Assembly (NCBI GenBank): GCA_029975475.1 | Contig: JARKPB010000015.1 | Coordinates: 1 to 64,000, forward strand | DNA from: Anaerolineaceae bacterium | Lineage (GTDB): Bacteria; Chloroflexota; Anaerolineae; Anaerolineales; Anaerolineaceae | Direction: 5' to 3' | DNA length: 64,000 nt | Shown here: positions 25,425 through 34,556 of the stretch, in pieces | Position numbering within the stretch: the first letter of the stretch is position 1 | Layout of the letters: every line of letters begins with the position of its first letter | Notes under the pieces: generated by a model | Seen by the model: only the letters and a program-made list of their open reading frames with translations | The model's database searches: none | Told to the model about the DNA's origin: nothing | Position numbers and translations under genes: made by a program

Positions 25425-26543
25425 ATGAAAGCCTTTAAACCGCTCTCCGTTGTCCTAAGCCTTTGGATCATGCTTTGGTTGATGGCGGCCTGCACGTTGC
25501 CGATTGGTCAACCCGCGCCTGCCCCTTCTCTGGCGCCTGAAGCGTCAACCAGCCAGACCCCTGCCAGCCCGCCGCCGGCCGAAACGCCCACCGCGCCTCC
25601 GCCTGCCCGGCAAACCATTACTCCTGAAAACGCCGCCTCGCTGGTTGAATACGGAAAGCTGCCGGTCACCTATCCTCAAGGCCTGGTCTGGGCGCCGGAC
25701 AGTCAGGCTTTTGGCTTTTACGTCAGCGATTCCTCTCTGCCCAGCCCGGCCGTTTACACGGCGCGCCTGGAGAGTCTGCCGTCGCTTTCGATTTTCAACC
25801 TGCCTGCCGGGAATAGACTGTACGCTGTCGCGCCTGATCTGAAGACAGCTGCGCTCAGTTCGGATAATACCCGCGTTCTCCTGGTGGATTTTACCAGCGG
25901 CTCGACTTTACAGACGATTGTGCCGGGTTACACACTCAATGCCGCCAGTTTTTCACCGGATAACCGCTGGCTGCTGACCACTTCAGCGGATACCTGGGCA
26001 GCCACCCTTTGGGATGCTTCCAGCGGAGCGCAGGTCAAAACGCTGACTGGTTTTCAAACCGCCGCGCCCGTTTATGGTGCCTCGGTCGGCGCTGATAACG
26101 CCACCCTGCTCTGGTTCGCCCGGGCCACCCTGCAAACCCAGGATATCACCAGCGGGCAAATGGGGCCGACGTTCAGCCATGAAGATTTTATCAGCGCCTT
26201 CGCGCTCAGCCGGGACGGGAATTTGCTGGTTACCGCCGCTGGGGGTACATTCAACGGCGAATTTGTCCCGCTGGTCTATCTGTGGGATGCGCGCAGCGGC
26301 GCGAAGCGTCTGGAAATTCCGCTTTCCGCGCCAGCCTGGGCGCTTGCTCTGAGCTCGGATAGTCGTTTGCTGGCGCTTGCGGTGGGCAGTCAGATCATTT
26401 TCTACGACACCGGTACCGGCCAGCAGGTTGCGGCTTTGGACGGCCACACAGACACGGTGACCGGTCTGGCGTTTTCTCCGGACGGCAGCGCGCTGCTCAC
26501 CAGCAGCGCGGATAACAGCGTGCGCGTCTGGCTGCTGCCTTAA
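25425..26543 (+). CDS. WD40-repeat lipoprotein
   Basis: A 372-residue secreted lipoprotein. A lipobox LMAAC (C23) follows the signal helix, then a Pro/Ala/Thr-rich linker to about residue 65. Five to six WD40-like blades follow, for example AASFSPDNRWLLTTSADTWA ending in TLWDASSG, and the clearest final one, GHTDTVTGLAFSPDGSALL ending VRVWLLP. WD40 propellers are protein-interaction scaffolds; no enzymatic role is evident. A single gene ending at a strong terminator. Confidence 0.85.
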   Translation: MKAFKPLSVVLSLWIMLWLMAACTLPIGQPAPAPSLAPEASTSQTPASPPPAETPTAPPPARQTITPENAASLVEYGKLPVTYPQGLVWAPDSQAFGFYVSDSSLPSPAVYTARLESLPSLSIFNLPAGNRLYAVAPDLKTAALSSDNTRVLLVDFTSGSTLQTIVPGYTLNAASFSPDNRWLLTTSADTWAATLWDASSGAQVKTLTGFQTAAPVYGASVGADNATLLWFARATLQTQDITSGQMGPTFSHEDFISAFALSRDGNLLVTAAGGTFNGEFVPLVYLWDARSGAKRLEIPLSAPAWALALSSDSRLLALAVGSQIIFYDTGTGQQVAALDGHTDTVTGLAFSPDGSALLTSSADNSVRVWLLP

Positions 26544-26562
26544 GAACTGCCAGGAGATGAAA

Positions 26563-26594
26563 AAAACCGCCTGCGTTTCACAGGCGGTTTTCTT
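26563..26594. terminator. Bidirectional terminator, WD40 gene / tRNA-Leu
   Basis: AAAACCGCCTG at 26563-26573 pairs perfectly with CAGGCGGTTTT at 26581-26591 across a 7-base loop. Six A on the left and T on the right allow action on both the + gene and the convergent tRNA-Leu. Confidence 0.9.
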
Positions 26595-26595
26595 G

Positions 26596-26679
26596 TGGGG
26601 CGAGAGGGGGTCGAACCCTCACGATGTCACCATCGACGGATTTTAAGTCCGTTGCGTCTGCCGATTCCGCCATCGCCCC
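26596..26679 (-). tRNA. tRNA-Leu (anticodon TAA)
   Basis: On the minus strand the acceptor GGGGCGA pairs with TCGCCCC, and the discriminator A is encoded. The anticodon stem ACGGA/TCCGT encloses CTTAAAA, giving TAA. A long variable arm and GTTCGACCC T-loop sequence fit a class II tRNA-Leu. CCA is not encoded. Confidence 0.95.
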
Positions 26680-26712
26680 GCGCAGTTTATTGTATCTCAA
26701 GTTTTCCGGACG

Positions 26713-28077
26713 TCAAGGAGCGGCAAAGGCAGGCTGCCGGCCGTAAAGCTGTTCGCGCACCTGAAGCACCTGGCGGCGCAGAAAGTCGTCCGTTTCAATC
26801 AGGTCGGCCACTTTTTCAATCGCGTACATGACCGTGGTGTGATCGCGGCCGCCGAGGGCTTCACCAATTTGCGGCAGGGAGAGGTTGCCTTCTTCGCGCA
26901 GCAGATACATGGCGACCTGGCGCGGGAGCGCGACATCCCGGCTTCGGTCGCGGCTGAGCAGTTTCTCGGGGTTAATCCCAAAGGCGCTGGCGACCGCTGC
27001 GACCACTGCGCGCGGTTCCAGGTCGCCGCGCTGCGGGAGAAAATCTACCAGCGCGGTGTTAACCAGTTCAACAGTTAACGGCTGGCTGCGCAAATCGGAA
27101 TAAGCCAGCACGCGCGTCAGCGCGCCTTCCAGCTCGCGGATGTTTGATTGAATGCTGCGCGCGATCAGCTCGAGGATATTCGCCGGCACCTGCCTCCCGG
27201 CGCGCTCGGCTTTCGACTTTAGAATCGCCAGGCGGGTCTCGAAATCGGGCGGCTGGATATCGGCGGTCAGACCCCATTCAAAGCGCGAGCGCAGCCGTTC
27301 TTCCAGCGTCACCATGGCTTTCGGCGGCCGGTCAGAGGAGATCACAATCTGCTTGTCGGCGCTGTGCAGGGCATTAAAGGTGTGAAAGAACTCTTCCTGG
27401 GTTGATTCTTTACCGGCGATAAATTGAATGTCGTCAATCAGCAAAACATCTGCCCGCCGGTAGCGTTCGCGAAAGGCGGTCGTGTTGTGGGTGCGAATGG
27501 CATTGATCAGATCGTTGGTGAATGTTTCCGAGGACACATACAGCACGCTCAACCCTCGCGCCGCGCAGGCGTTCCCAATCGCATTTAACAAATGCGTCTT
27601 CCCCATGCCGACCCCTCCGTAAAGAAACAGAGGGTTGTAGGCATGCGCCGGGTTCTCAGCCACTGCCAGACAGGCGGCGTGCGCCAGGCGGTTGCTTGGC
27701 CCGACCATAAAATTTTCAAACGAGTAGCGCTGATTGATGGTTTGCGCGCTGACCGGTTGGGACGCGCTGGTTTCCATTCCCGGGCTTTCCTGGCGCTCAC
27801 TCGCTTCCAGGGCGCTCTCGTTTTCGTAATCCTTATTCCAGACCACAAACTGAACTTTTTGCGGCGCGCTCATCATCCCGGTTAACATTCGCGCCACTGT
27901 GCTGGAAAGGCGGCTTTCAAGCCAGTCGCGGGCATACGCATTTCGCACACCAATTGTGAAGCAATCCTCGTCATGCTTGATCACCTCTGCGCTCCGGACC
28001 CAGGTGTCAAAGGCGGCTTTTGACATTACCCCCTGCAGCTGTCCAAGTGTGGACTGCCATGCCTGTTGTGCATTCAT
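26713..28077 (-). CDS. dnaA: Chromosomal replication initiator protein DnaA
   Basis: A 454-residue DnaA. Domain I begins MNAQQAWQSTLGQLQGVMSK. AAA+ domain III has Walker A GGVGMGKTHLLNAIG and Walker B DVLLIDDIQF. Domain IV has the DnaA-box helix-turn-helix LPRQVAMYLLREEGNLSLPQ then GGRDHTTVMYAIEKV. ATG 28077 is chosen for the GGAGG just upstream. dnaN and recF are not next to it; the neighbours are tRNA-Leu and a flavoprotein. Confidence 0.97.
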   Translation of the reverse strand: MNAQQAWQSTLGQLQGVMSKAAFDTWVRSAEVIKHDEDCFTIGVRNAYARDWLESRLSSTVARMLTGMMSAPQKVQFVVWNKDYENESALEASERQESPGMETSASQPVSAQTINQRYSFENFMVGPSNRLAHAACLAVAENPAHAYNPLFLYGGVGMGKTHLLNAIGNACAARGLSVLYVSSETFTNDLINAIRTHNTTAFRERYRRADVLLIDDIQFIAGKESTQEEFFHTFNALHSADKQIVISSDRPPKAMVTLEERLRSRFEWGLTADIQPPDFETRLAILKSKAERAGRQVPANILELIARSIQSNIRELEGALTRVLAYSDLRSQPLTVELVNTALVDFLPQRGDLEPRAVVAAVASAFGINPEKLLSRDRSRDVALPRQVAMYLLREEGNLSLPQIGEALGGRDHTTVMYAIEKVADLIETDDFLRRQVLQVREQLYGRQPAFAAP

Positions 28078-28600
28078 GCGAAGAGCCCTCCTCTCATAAA
28101 ATCGCCGCCTTGGCGGCTCTGGAAAAGTTAAACAGAACAGAAAGCCCACTAGATGTTTAGTGGGATCAAGCAGTCAACCTGTAAATCGTTCACCGGTTGG
28201 GGTGGCGGGACATAAACCGCACCCTCAGCCCCGCTCAGTTGTGTAGAAGCATTTTACCTGAATCGGATGACCGCTACAATACGTCTGCCCTACGCCTGGC
28301 TAAAAAAAAACGAATCTTTAAGAAAATTAACCTTAAGAAAATTACTGAATCACAATCAGATGTTATCATCCGCTAACCGGTTGCTTTCTCCAGATATAGG
28401 AAAAAAATCGCAAGATTACCCCTATATATGGGGGTAAAAGGCGTTTTTAGAACATTAAACCCAGATATGGTTAAGAATCACAAAAATTTTCACCGGCTTC
28501 GATGTCTTGTAGTGAAACCTGTGAAACGCCAGAATCTGCGGTTCAATTGCAATACTTCTCAACCGTTGAGAGCTGCCTGCCCGCGGCGATCCACCGGGTA
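28078..28600. other. AT-rich region upstream of dnaA (possible origin region)
   Basis: A 523-base gene-free stretch. It holds hairpins in the dnaA leader (GCCGCC/GGCGGC at 28104-28117; CCCACTA/TAGTGGG at 28145-28164) and an AT-rich core around 28300-28500. It also has a CCCC-TATATAT-GGGG near-palindrome at 28419-28433 and scattered weak DnaA-box-like 9-mers: TTCTACACA on the minus strand at 28248-28240 (one mismatch to TTATNCACA) and TGAATCACA at 28346-28354 (two mismatches). A possible minus-strand dnaA promoter is TTGTAG-17-TAAAAT (28279-28251). Origin function is a guess. Confidence 0.3.
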
Positions 28601-29893
28601 TCATTCCTTCATGATTAAGCCAGCTGCCAGCCGGCCAATCTGCACCGCAAAATTTGTTCCCCGGTCCCACGGGTAGACCTGACTCATGCTGGCAAAATAC
28701 AGCCCCGGAATCGGGGTGCGCACAGCCGGGATATTCTTGGAATGGTTCACCAGCGGAACGGGCTGGGCGTAAGCAGTGCGGTAGAGCCAGCTCTCGCGAA
28801 TCCAGTCGAGCGAGAAAGCCGGGTTAATCCGCTGCAGCCCGGGCAAGAAACGCCGGATTAATTCTTCCTTGCTAAGTGAAAAGTACTCGTGATCGGTTTC
28901 CAGATAATCACCGCAGTATACAATATGATCGCCGCCGAAATATTCCGGCGAGAGGTAATTGGTGTGTTCAACCAGGGCGAGAAAGGGAAACCCCGCGCTC
29001 TTGGGCAGGTTGTACCAGTAGTACCCCTGGGTGGAAAGCGGCCGTTTGAGCGCCAGAGTTAAGACCACCGCTCCCAGGCTCTTCAAGTCCAGCAGTCCTT
29101 CCAGATATTCCGGGGGCAGATTCGGAGCCATTCGCGCAAACTGGGCAGGCGAAACGGTGACCAGACAGCGGTCAAAGGATTCTTCACCTCCTTCGCTGCG
29201 CAGCGAAAGCCCGCCTTCAGCCGTTGGTGTGATGCTCTCCAGCGGAGAATTGAGACGAATTTCAACGCCCATCTCCTTTAACCGCCCGGCGAACTGATCG
29301 GCGAAAGCCTGAAACCCGCCCTCGTAGGTCGCCAGGCGGGTGGTTCGCGCGTGCAGCCGCGCCCACATCCAGGCCATGTTGACCTGGCGGGCGTAGCGTT
29401 CGCCAAATTTACCAATCACCATTGGCTCCCACATTTGCTGGTAAACCTTTTCCCCGGCCCACCGGCGCATCCATTTTTCAACGGTCTCTTTTTCCAGCGG
29501 TTTCCAGTTCTTGCTCAACCGCAGGTAAAGGCCCACCAGGCCAAAGCGGATTTTGTGGATGCCCCATCCCAGGCCCGGATAGAGGAGCGCGTTGAGAATT
29601 GAATCAAACGGGTAGAACTTGCCTTTGTGATACATCACCGTCAGCGGGCGGCGGATGACGATCTTTTCCTCCCAGCCCAGTTCGCGGATCAGCGCGAACA
29701 TATGCTCATCAGATGTGAACCAGTGGTGATAAAACTTTTCAACCGACCATTTCCAGTTGGGCTGCTTGAAGCCGGATGCCAGACCGCCGACATAATCCGC
29801 GGCTTCAAAGATGGTGACCTGATGCCCTGCGCGCGCCAGGTCAAAAGCCGCGGACATCCCGCCCAGACCGGCGCCAACGATCGCGATGCGCAT
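28601..29893 (-). CDS. FAD-dependent oxidoreductase (amine oxidase/protoporphyrinogen oxidase-like)
   Basis: A 430-residue flavoprotein. The N-terminal dinucleotide-binding motif is AIVGAGLGGMSAAFDLARAG with VTIFEAADYVGGLASGF, as in amine-oxidase, phytoene-desaturase and UDP-galactopyranose-mutase-like enzymes. The C-terminus has the FAD contact IPGLYFASMSQVYPWDRGTN. The substrate is not apparent. It is immediately downstream of the flippase-like gene on the same strand (16 bases), suggesting a joint role in lipid or surface-glycan metabolism. Confidence 0.78.
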   Translation of the reverse strand: MRIAIVGAGLGGMSAAFDLARAGHQVTIFEAADYVGGLASGFKQPNWKWSVEKFYHHWFTSDEHMFALIRELGWEEKIVIRRPLTVMYHKGKFYPFDSILNALLYPGLGWGIHKIRFGLVGLYLRLSKNWKPLEKETVEKWMRRWAGEKVYQQMWEPMVIGKFGERYARQVNMAWMWARLHARTTRLATYEGGFQAFADQFAGRLKEMGVEIRLNSPLESITPTAEGGLSLRSEGGEESFDRCLVTVSPAQFARMAPNLPPEYLEGLLDLKSLGAVVLTLALKRPLSTQGYYWYNLPKSAGFPFLALVEHTNYLSPEYFGGDHIVYCGDYLETDHEYFSLSKEELIRRFLPGLQRINPAFSLDWIRESWLYRTAYAQPVPLVNHSKNIPAVRTPIPGLYFASMSQVYPWDRGTNFAVQIGRLAAGLIMKE

Positions 29894-29909
29894 TTCTCTC
29901 TCCTGTGTC

Positions 29910-30938
29910 TCAGGTGGTCTGCTGCGTTTCCGTGCGCAGCGCCTGGATTTCCTTACTGCCCCAGCGCAGTGGCTGGCGAATATAGTAATACGCGCCCAGC
30001 AGGGTAATCGGGAACCACAGGGCTGCGTGCAGCACCAGGGTATACGCCGCCGCTACGGAATTGGGTACTCCATAAGCAACCAGCAAAGCGATGCCGGGCG
30101 CGTCAAATGTGCCGACGTAACCTGGTGCGGACGGGATGGTGGTGGCAAGGTTGACGATCCCGTTCATCAGCATCAACGCGAAGAAACTGACCTCAAACGG
30201 AAAAGCGTGCATCACAAACCAGTATTTCCCGGTTTCCAGCAGCCAGATAATTACCGTAGTGAAGAAAATCATTAAAGCGTCCGAGGGCGAGCGCAGCGAT
30301 TCCAGCCCGGTTAGAAAGCGCAGCGCGACCCCGCGCACTTTCTCCCGAAACCGCGCCGGCAGCAGCCGGTCGCAGCCCCAGTTGACCGCCCGCTCGGTAA
30401 TTTGTGGAAACATGGCCGCCAGCAGAAAGATCAGCAGCGCCCCCAGAAAAATTACCGACCCCCAGATGGTAATATCCCGGATGGACAGATCGCCAATCAC
30501 GCCCGCCCCATGGGTCAGTCTGGCAAGTTCCGGCAAATTCAGGAACACAAAAGCCAGCATCACCACCCCGTCAAAGATTCGCTCAACAATGACCGTGGCC
30601 AGCGACGCCGAGATCGGCACGCCTTCGCGCTGTTTTAGGACCGCGGCTCGAAGCACTTCCCCCGCGCGGGCCGGGTAGATATTGTTGCCCATGTAGCCGA
30701 TCGCAACGATCGGAAACATCACCGGAACGCGTATCTTCTTCAACGGCCGCAGCATGTAATGCCAGCGCCAGGCGCGCACCCACACCCCAATAAAATACAC
30801 CGCCACCCCCGGCAGCAGCCAGAGGTAGCGGGCTGTTTTTACCGCTTCCCAGAATTCAGCCAGGCGCAGCCCGCGCAACGCAAAATACAGCAGAACGGCG
30901 CTGATGATCACGCCCAGCCAGAATTGCCATCGTTTCAT
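29910..30938 (-). CDS. Flippase-like / lysylphosphatidylglycerol synthase TM-region protein
   Basis: A 342-residue integral membrane protein with about eight helices. It matches the UPF0104 / LPG-synthase TM-domain family: ALRGLRLAEFWEAVKTARYL, a GYMGNNIYPARAGEVLRAAV motif, TVIVERIFDGVVML, and the C-terminal TIPSAPGYVGTFD. Relatives move or modify polyprenyl-linked or phospholipid substrates across the membrane. ATG 30938 is chosen since earlier in-frame codons lie inside the next gene. It forms a run with the flavoprotein genes on either side. Confidence 0.8.
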   Translation of the reverse strand: MKRWQFWLGVIISAVLLYFALRGLRLAEFWEAVKTARYLWLLPGVAVYFIGVWVRAWRWHYMLRPLKKIRVPVMFPIVAIGYMGNNIYPARAGEVLRAAVLKQREGVPISASLATVIVERIFDGVVMLAFVFLNLPELARLTHGAGVIGDLSIRDITIWGSVIFLGALLIFLLAAMFPQITERAVNWGCDRLLPARFREKVRGVALRFLTGLESLRSPSDALMIFFTTVIIWLLETGKYWFVMHAFPFEVSFFALMLMNGIVNLATTIPSAPGYVGTFDAPGIALLVAYGVPNSVAAAYTLVLHAALWFPITLLGAYYYIRQPLRWGSKEIQALRTETQQTT

Positions 30939-30948
30939 AGAGGAAATT

Positions 30949-32178
30949 CTACCACAGCCCGGCTGCCAGCCCGGCTGCCGCGCCGCTGCTAAAGGCAAAC
31001 TGCAGGTTATAGCCGCCGCACGGGCCGACAATATCCAGGGTTTCGCCCGCCAGATACAACCCTGCCGCCCGCCGCGACTCCATCGTGCGCGGATTGACTT
31101 CTTCGAAAGGCACACCCCCCGCGGTCACCTGACAGTACTCAAAACCGCGAACCCCGCGCAGCGTAAAGCGCACGTCACCCAGCCGCCCCAGCAGCTGCTG
31201 CAGGTGATTTTCTGGAACCCTGCGCAGGGCGGTATCCCCTTTTAGCCGGGCTTCATCCAGAAAGAACTGTGCTGTTTTTGGCGCAAGCGCGGCTTGCAGC
31301 AGCACGCGCAGCGGTAGATCGCTCTTGCGCGCGGTTACCGCCAGTTCGCGCACTGCGCTGGCCGGTCCGGCCAGCAGATCCAGCGAAAGTGTCAGGTCCT
31401 CTGCCGGCTGCGCGCTGACCAGATGGCTGAGGTCCATCACGGCCGGGCCGTTCAGTCCCCACGGGGTGAAAATCAGGTTGCCGTAGGTTTCGCCCAGGGT
31501 TGTCTTTCCGCGCAGCAGGCGCGCTCGAGCATCCAGACGCACCCCTTGCAGGCGTTGAAAAGGACGCATCTCCGCCACCAGCGGGGCAAGCGCCGGCCGC
31601 AGCGGGCGAACGGTGTGTCCCAGCTCCCCCAGAGCCGGGAAAAGCGCTCCGGTTGAACCCAGGCTGGGATAAGCTGCTCCCCCTGCCGCGATCACCAGGC
31701 GCGGCGCGGTAAATTCAGCGCCGCCGTCCAGACGCAGGCGAAAACCCCGGCCGAGCCGTTCCAGCCCGACCACCCGCGTGGAAAGATGAAACGCGGCGCC
31801 CGCTGTGCGCAGGGCCGCGGTCAGCGCGTCCGCCACCGCCGCAGCCGATTCCGAAACCGGGTAATACCAGCCGTCTTCGGTGTGAAAAGTCGGAACACCA
31901 ATTTCCTTCAAGAGGGTCAGCAGCTCCTCGCGTCCGAAGACCGCGAAGAGCTGATTTAATTCTTCCTTTGCGCTGCCGGCATATTTCTCCGGCGCGATCC
32001 CTGCGTTGGTCAGGTTGCAGCGCCCGCTGCCGGTGACCAGCAGCTTGCGCCCCGCCGTTGCGTTGCTCTCAAACAGGTGGACCTGCGCCCCGGAACGGGC
32101 GGCCATCAGCCCCGCCAGCATCCCCGCCGGCCCGGCACCGATAATCGCAACCACCCGTTCCGACGCAGGTTTTGTCAT
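30949..32178 (-). CDS. BaiN/HI0933-family flavoprotein (YhiN-like)
   Basis: A 409-residue two-dinucleotide-binding-domain flavoprotein. It has AIIGAGPAGMLAGLMAARSG at the N-terminus, the characteristic GRKLLVTGSGRCNLTN, and GPCGGYNLQFAFSSG at the C-terminus, as in HI0933/YhiN proteins. The cellular substrate of this family is poorly known. GGAG lies upstream of ATG 32178. It starts right after the DUF4173 gene (overlap region of a few bases) and precedes the flippase-like gene by 10 bases. Confidence 0.83.
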   Translation of the reverse strand: MTKPASERVVAIIGAGPAGMLAGLMAARSGAQVHLFESNATAGRKLLVTGSGRCNLTNAGIAPEKYAGSAKEELNQLFAVFGREELLTLLKEIGVPTFHTEDGWYYPVSESAAAVADALTAALRTAGAAFHLSTRVVGLERLGRGFRLRLDGGAEFTAPRLVIAAGGAAYPSLGSTGALFPALGELGHTVRPLRPALAPLVAEMRPFQRLQGVRLDARARLLRGKTTLGETYGNLIFTPWGLNGPAVMDLSHLVSAQPAEDLTLSLDLLAGPASAVRELAVTARKSDLPLRVLLQAALAPKTAQFFLDEARLKGDTALRRVPENHLQQLLGRLGDVRFTLRGVRGFEYCQVTAGGVPFEEVNPRTMESRRAAGLYLAGETLDIVGPCGGYNLQFAFSSGAAAGLAAGLW

Positions 32179-32179
32179 C

Positions 32180-33769
32180 TCAATCTCCAAAAAAATTTCC
32201 CGTGCACGGTCGTTCCGCGCCGTTGACCATCACGCCCGGCAGGCGGTATTCACCGCTTTCAATCACCGGGTAAGCCGCGCTGATTTCCGCGCCGCGGGCT
32301 GTCAGCAGCGCTGCCGCCCGCTGGCGGCTAAAGTGGTAGGCGCGCCAGTCAGGCGGGGCGCTTTCCTGCTGCGCCAGGTACACGCGGCAAGACAGTTCCG
32401 CGCCGATTTGATTACGGAGCTGCTGCGGCAGACGCGCATCGTCATACAGTTCAAATAAAGCCGGCACCGCGTCGCTGGACAGACTTCCCAGGTAAGTATC
32501 ATCCAGCGGCTTACCCTGCAGCGCGCGGTTGACGTTCTGCCTGGTGATGAAGGCGTCCACATTAACCAGCGCCAGAGTCAGCGTAAAACCAACCAGCGTG
32601 CAAAACAGCGCCAGACCAAATCGTCCCGGTTTGCCGGCAGCGGTCAGCGCGGCTGACGCTGCCAGCAGCAGCGCCAGCCAGATGATGAAGATATGGGTGT
32701 ACAGACGCAGCTGTGAGAAACCGTAGGCGTTTTCGTACAATAACAGGCGCTGGAAGGAGGACGCCAGGATGACCAGCACCAGCAGCATCAGCGCGATGGC
32801 CAGGCTGTTAAAGGCCAGCGCCTGTCCGCCGTTCTTGCGTCTGGTGATGGTATTCAACACCAGATACAGTCCAATGCTTAAAACCGCCACCAGTACCAGT
32901 TCGGTAAAGCCGCGCACGGCGTATTCCGAATAGGTAAAACCGGTTTCCTTTATATTACTCTGTCCGCCAAACAGATACTGAAATTGCAGCGTCACAAAAA
33001 AGGTTAAAAGGAGATCTACCGCGCCCAGCACAATCACTGTTTCGGTCAGGCCCAGGAAGGGGTTCACCCAGGCTTTTTGCGGGTCGGGGCGCGCTTCCTC
33101 TTTTTCCGGGTAGAGCGCGTGCAGCAGCACACCGCTGAACAGGTAGCTTAACACCAGGATGTAGAACAGACGGAAGATGTATTCCGGCACCCGTTCCAAA
33201 TTGAACAATTCCAGCAGGTCGCCCAGGCGGCTGGCAAAAACCAGGTCTGCCGAGGCCAGCAGGGCTGCCAGAACTGCCAGAATGGGCAGCGCGATCAGCA
33301 TACCGCGCAGTACAGCCGCCCATCCGGCTGTGCGCTTCTTCCACCCGGCGCTTTCCCCTTCTGGTCTGGCGGGCCAGCGGTAGGTCAGAGCCCGGGAAAA
33401 GGCGGCGGCTGCCAGTTTGACCCCGGCCAGAAGATAATCCACAATGCGGTAAAACGGCCAGTTTCCGGTGGTCAGGGTGGCGCACATCAGCGCCAGACAA
33501 GCCAGAGCCGCTGCCCCGTTTAGAAAAACGGTCAGCCCTTCGCTGCGCAGGCTGGTAAAAATTGAGAAGATCACCGCCAGCGCGGCGAGCAGGTAAGAGG
33601 GCCGGGCGGGCCTGCGTCCCTGGTAGTGCGCCAGGCCAAGCGCCAGCGCGGTTAGGATGGTGATCCAGATTGGATAGTTGATGCCCCCCTGAGTTTTCCA
33701 GAACAGGAAATCGAACAGCCAGGCTGCCGCCAGCGCGGGCAGCCAGATCAGCCACTTCGAGCGAAGCAT
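32180..33769 (-). CDS. DUF4173 (DUF4153-like) multi-pass membrane protein
   Basis: A 529-residue protein with some 12 hydrophobic segments and a soluble C-terminal tail of about 110 residues. The middle TFFVTLQFQYLFGG and TYSEYAVRGFTELVLVAVLS are typical of the DUF4173 family. Function is unknown. It is first in a likely operon (DUF4173, BaiN-like, flippase-like, FAD oxidoreductase), with the 47-residue membrane protein lying upstream of it. Confidence 0.75.
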   Translation of the reverse strand: MLRSKWLIWLPALAAAWLFDFLFWKTQGGINYPIWITILTALALGLAHYQGRRPARPSYLLAALAVIFSIFTSLRSEGLTVFLNGAAALACLALMCATLTTGNWPFYRIVDYLLAGVKLAAAAFSRALTYRWPARPEGESAGWKKRTAGWAAVLRGMLIALPILAVLAALLASADLVFASRLGDLLELFNLERVPEYIFRLFYILVLSYLFSGVLLHALYPEKEEARPDPQKAWVNPFLGLTETVIVLGAVDLLLTFFVTLQFQYLFGGQSNIKETGFTYSEYAVRGFTELVLVAVLSIGLYLVLNTITRRKNGGQALAFNSLAIALMLLVLVILASSFQRLLLYENAYGFSQLRLYTHIFIIWLALLLAASAALTAAGKPGRFGLALFCTLVGFTLTLALVNVDAFITRQNVNRALQGKPLDDTYLGSLSSDAVPALFELYDDARLPQQLRNQIGAELSCRVYLAQQESAPPDWRAYHFSRQRAAALLTARGAEISAAYPVIESGEYRLPGVMVNGAERPCTGNFFGD

Positions 33770-33794
33770 GAGATTGCTCCTTATCGCTTTGGGA

Positions 33795-33938
33795 TCAAAC
33801 GTTAATCACCAGGGACAGCACCCAGGAAAGGATGATGATGACGGACACCACCACGAAGACAATCCTCTGGTTGCGCAGCCTGCGCTGCTCGGGTGTCAGC
33901 CCCGCTGGTTTCGGTTTGTTGGGAGAGCGGCCGCTCAT
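33795..33938 (-). CDS. Small single-span membrane protein (47 aa)
   Basis: MSGRSPNKPKPAGLTPEQRR then RNQRIVFVVVSVIIILSWVL and LSLVINV: a short basic N-terminus followed by one membrane helix at the C-terminus, like a tail-anchored protein. GGAGG lies upstream of ATG 33938, and the stop is 25 bases from the DUF4173 start. Function is unknown. Similar small proteins are easily missed in annotation. Confidence 0.6.
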   Translation of the reverse strand: MSGRSPNKPKPAGLTPEQRRLRNQRIVFVVVSVIIILSWVLSLVINV

Positions 33939-34088
33939 TCCTGTCAATTCCTCCGGATACCCGCAATTCTAACATCGCCAGATGCTCTCTGGCAACTACC
34001 CCGCGTCAACTGTGAGAGGTTTTGAAACGCGCGGATAGATTTTGATAGATTATGAAAATTTGCTCTCCAGTTCCGTCCGCGCTGCAAA

Positions 34089-34115
34089 ACAAAAACCCGG
34101 GGTTCGCCCGGGTTT
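34089..34115 (-). terminator. Terminator of the FmdB-like gene
   Basis: AAACCCGGG at 34093-34101 pairs with CCCGGGTTT at 34107-34115 around GTTCG. On the minus strand it continues into TTGTTTTG, a U-rich tail. Confidence 0.75.
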
Positions 34116-34150
34116 GAGCTGGTTTCTCTGGCGCAAACTGCAAATCCATG

Positions 34151-34432
34151 TCAGGCGTCTGACCCGCTGGCGGTCGGTTTGCTCTCAGAAGCCGGGGTCG
34201 AGTCGCTGCTTTTGCTCTCGCTGTGGCTGTTTGAACGCCCCTGACCGGAAGGAGAACGATGATCGGTGGCATAGAAGCCCGAACCCTTGAAGACGATCCC
34301 CACCGGGGTGAACACCTTGCGCAGCGATTTCTTCCCGCATTCCGGGCAGCGGGTTAAGACCGGGTCGCTAAATTTCTGGGTGTGGTCAAACTGGATCCCG
34401 CAGTTCTCGCACCGATAGGTATATACAGGCAT
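34151..34432 (-). CDS. FmdB-family zinc ribbon protein
   Basis: A 93-residue protein with the CxxC-CxxC ribbon of the FmdB/CxxC_CxxC_SSSS family: YRCENCGIQFDHTQKFSD and TRCPECGKKSLRKVF, followed by VGIVFKGSGFYATDHRS and a Ser-rich tail of about 30 residues. These proteins are thought to be regulatory or assembly factors; the target here is unknown. It stands alone, ending at a terminator. Confidence 0.85.
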   Translation of the reverse strand: MPVYTYRCENCGIQFDHTQKFSDPVLTRCPECGKKSLRKVFTPVGIVFKGSGFYATDHRSPSGQGRSNSHSESKSSDSTPASESKPTASGSDA

Positions 34433-34556
34433 CTTTCATCACCTCATCTCAGATACGACTGACAACATCTTATTATAGTCCTGCGAATATGGCCTGACAA
34501 GATGCTTTTGTTAATTTTATATATGCGTTTCATTAAAAATGACCCGATTCCAAAAC

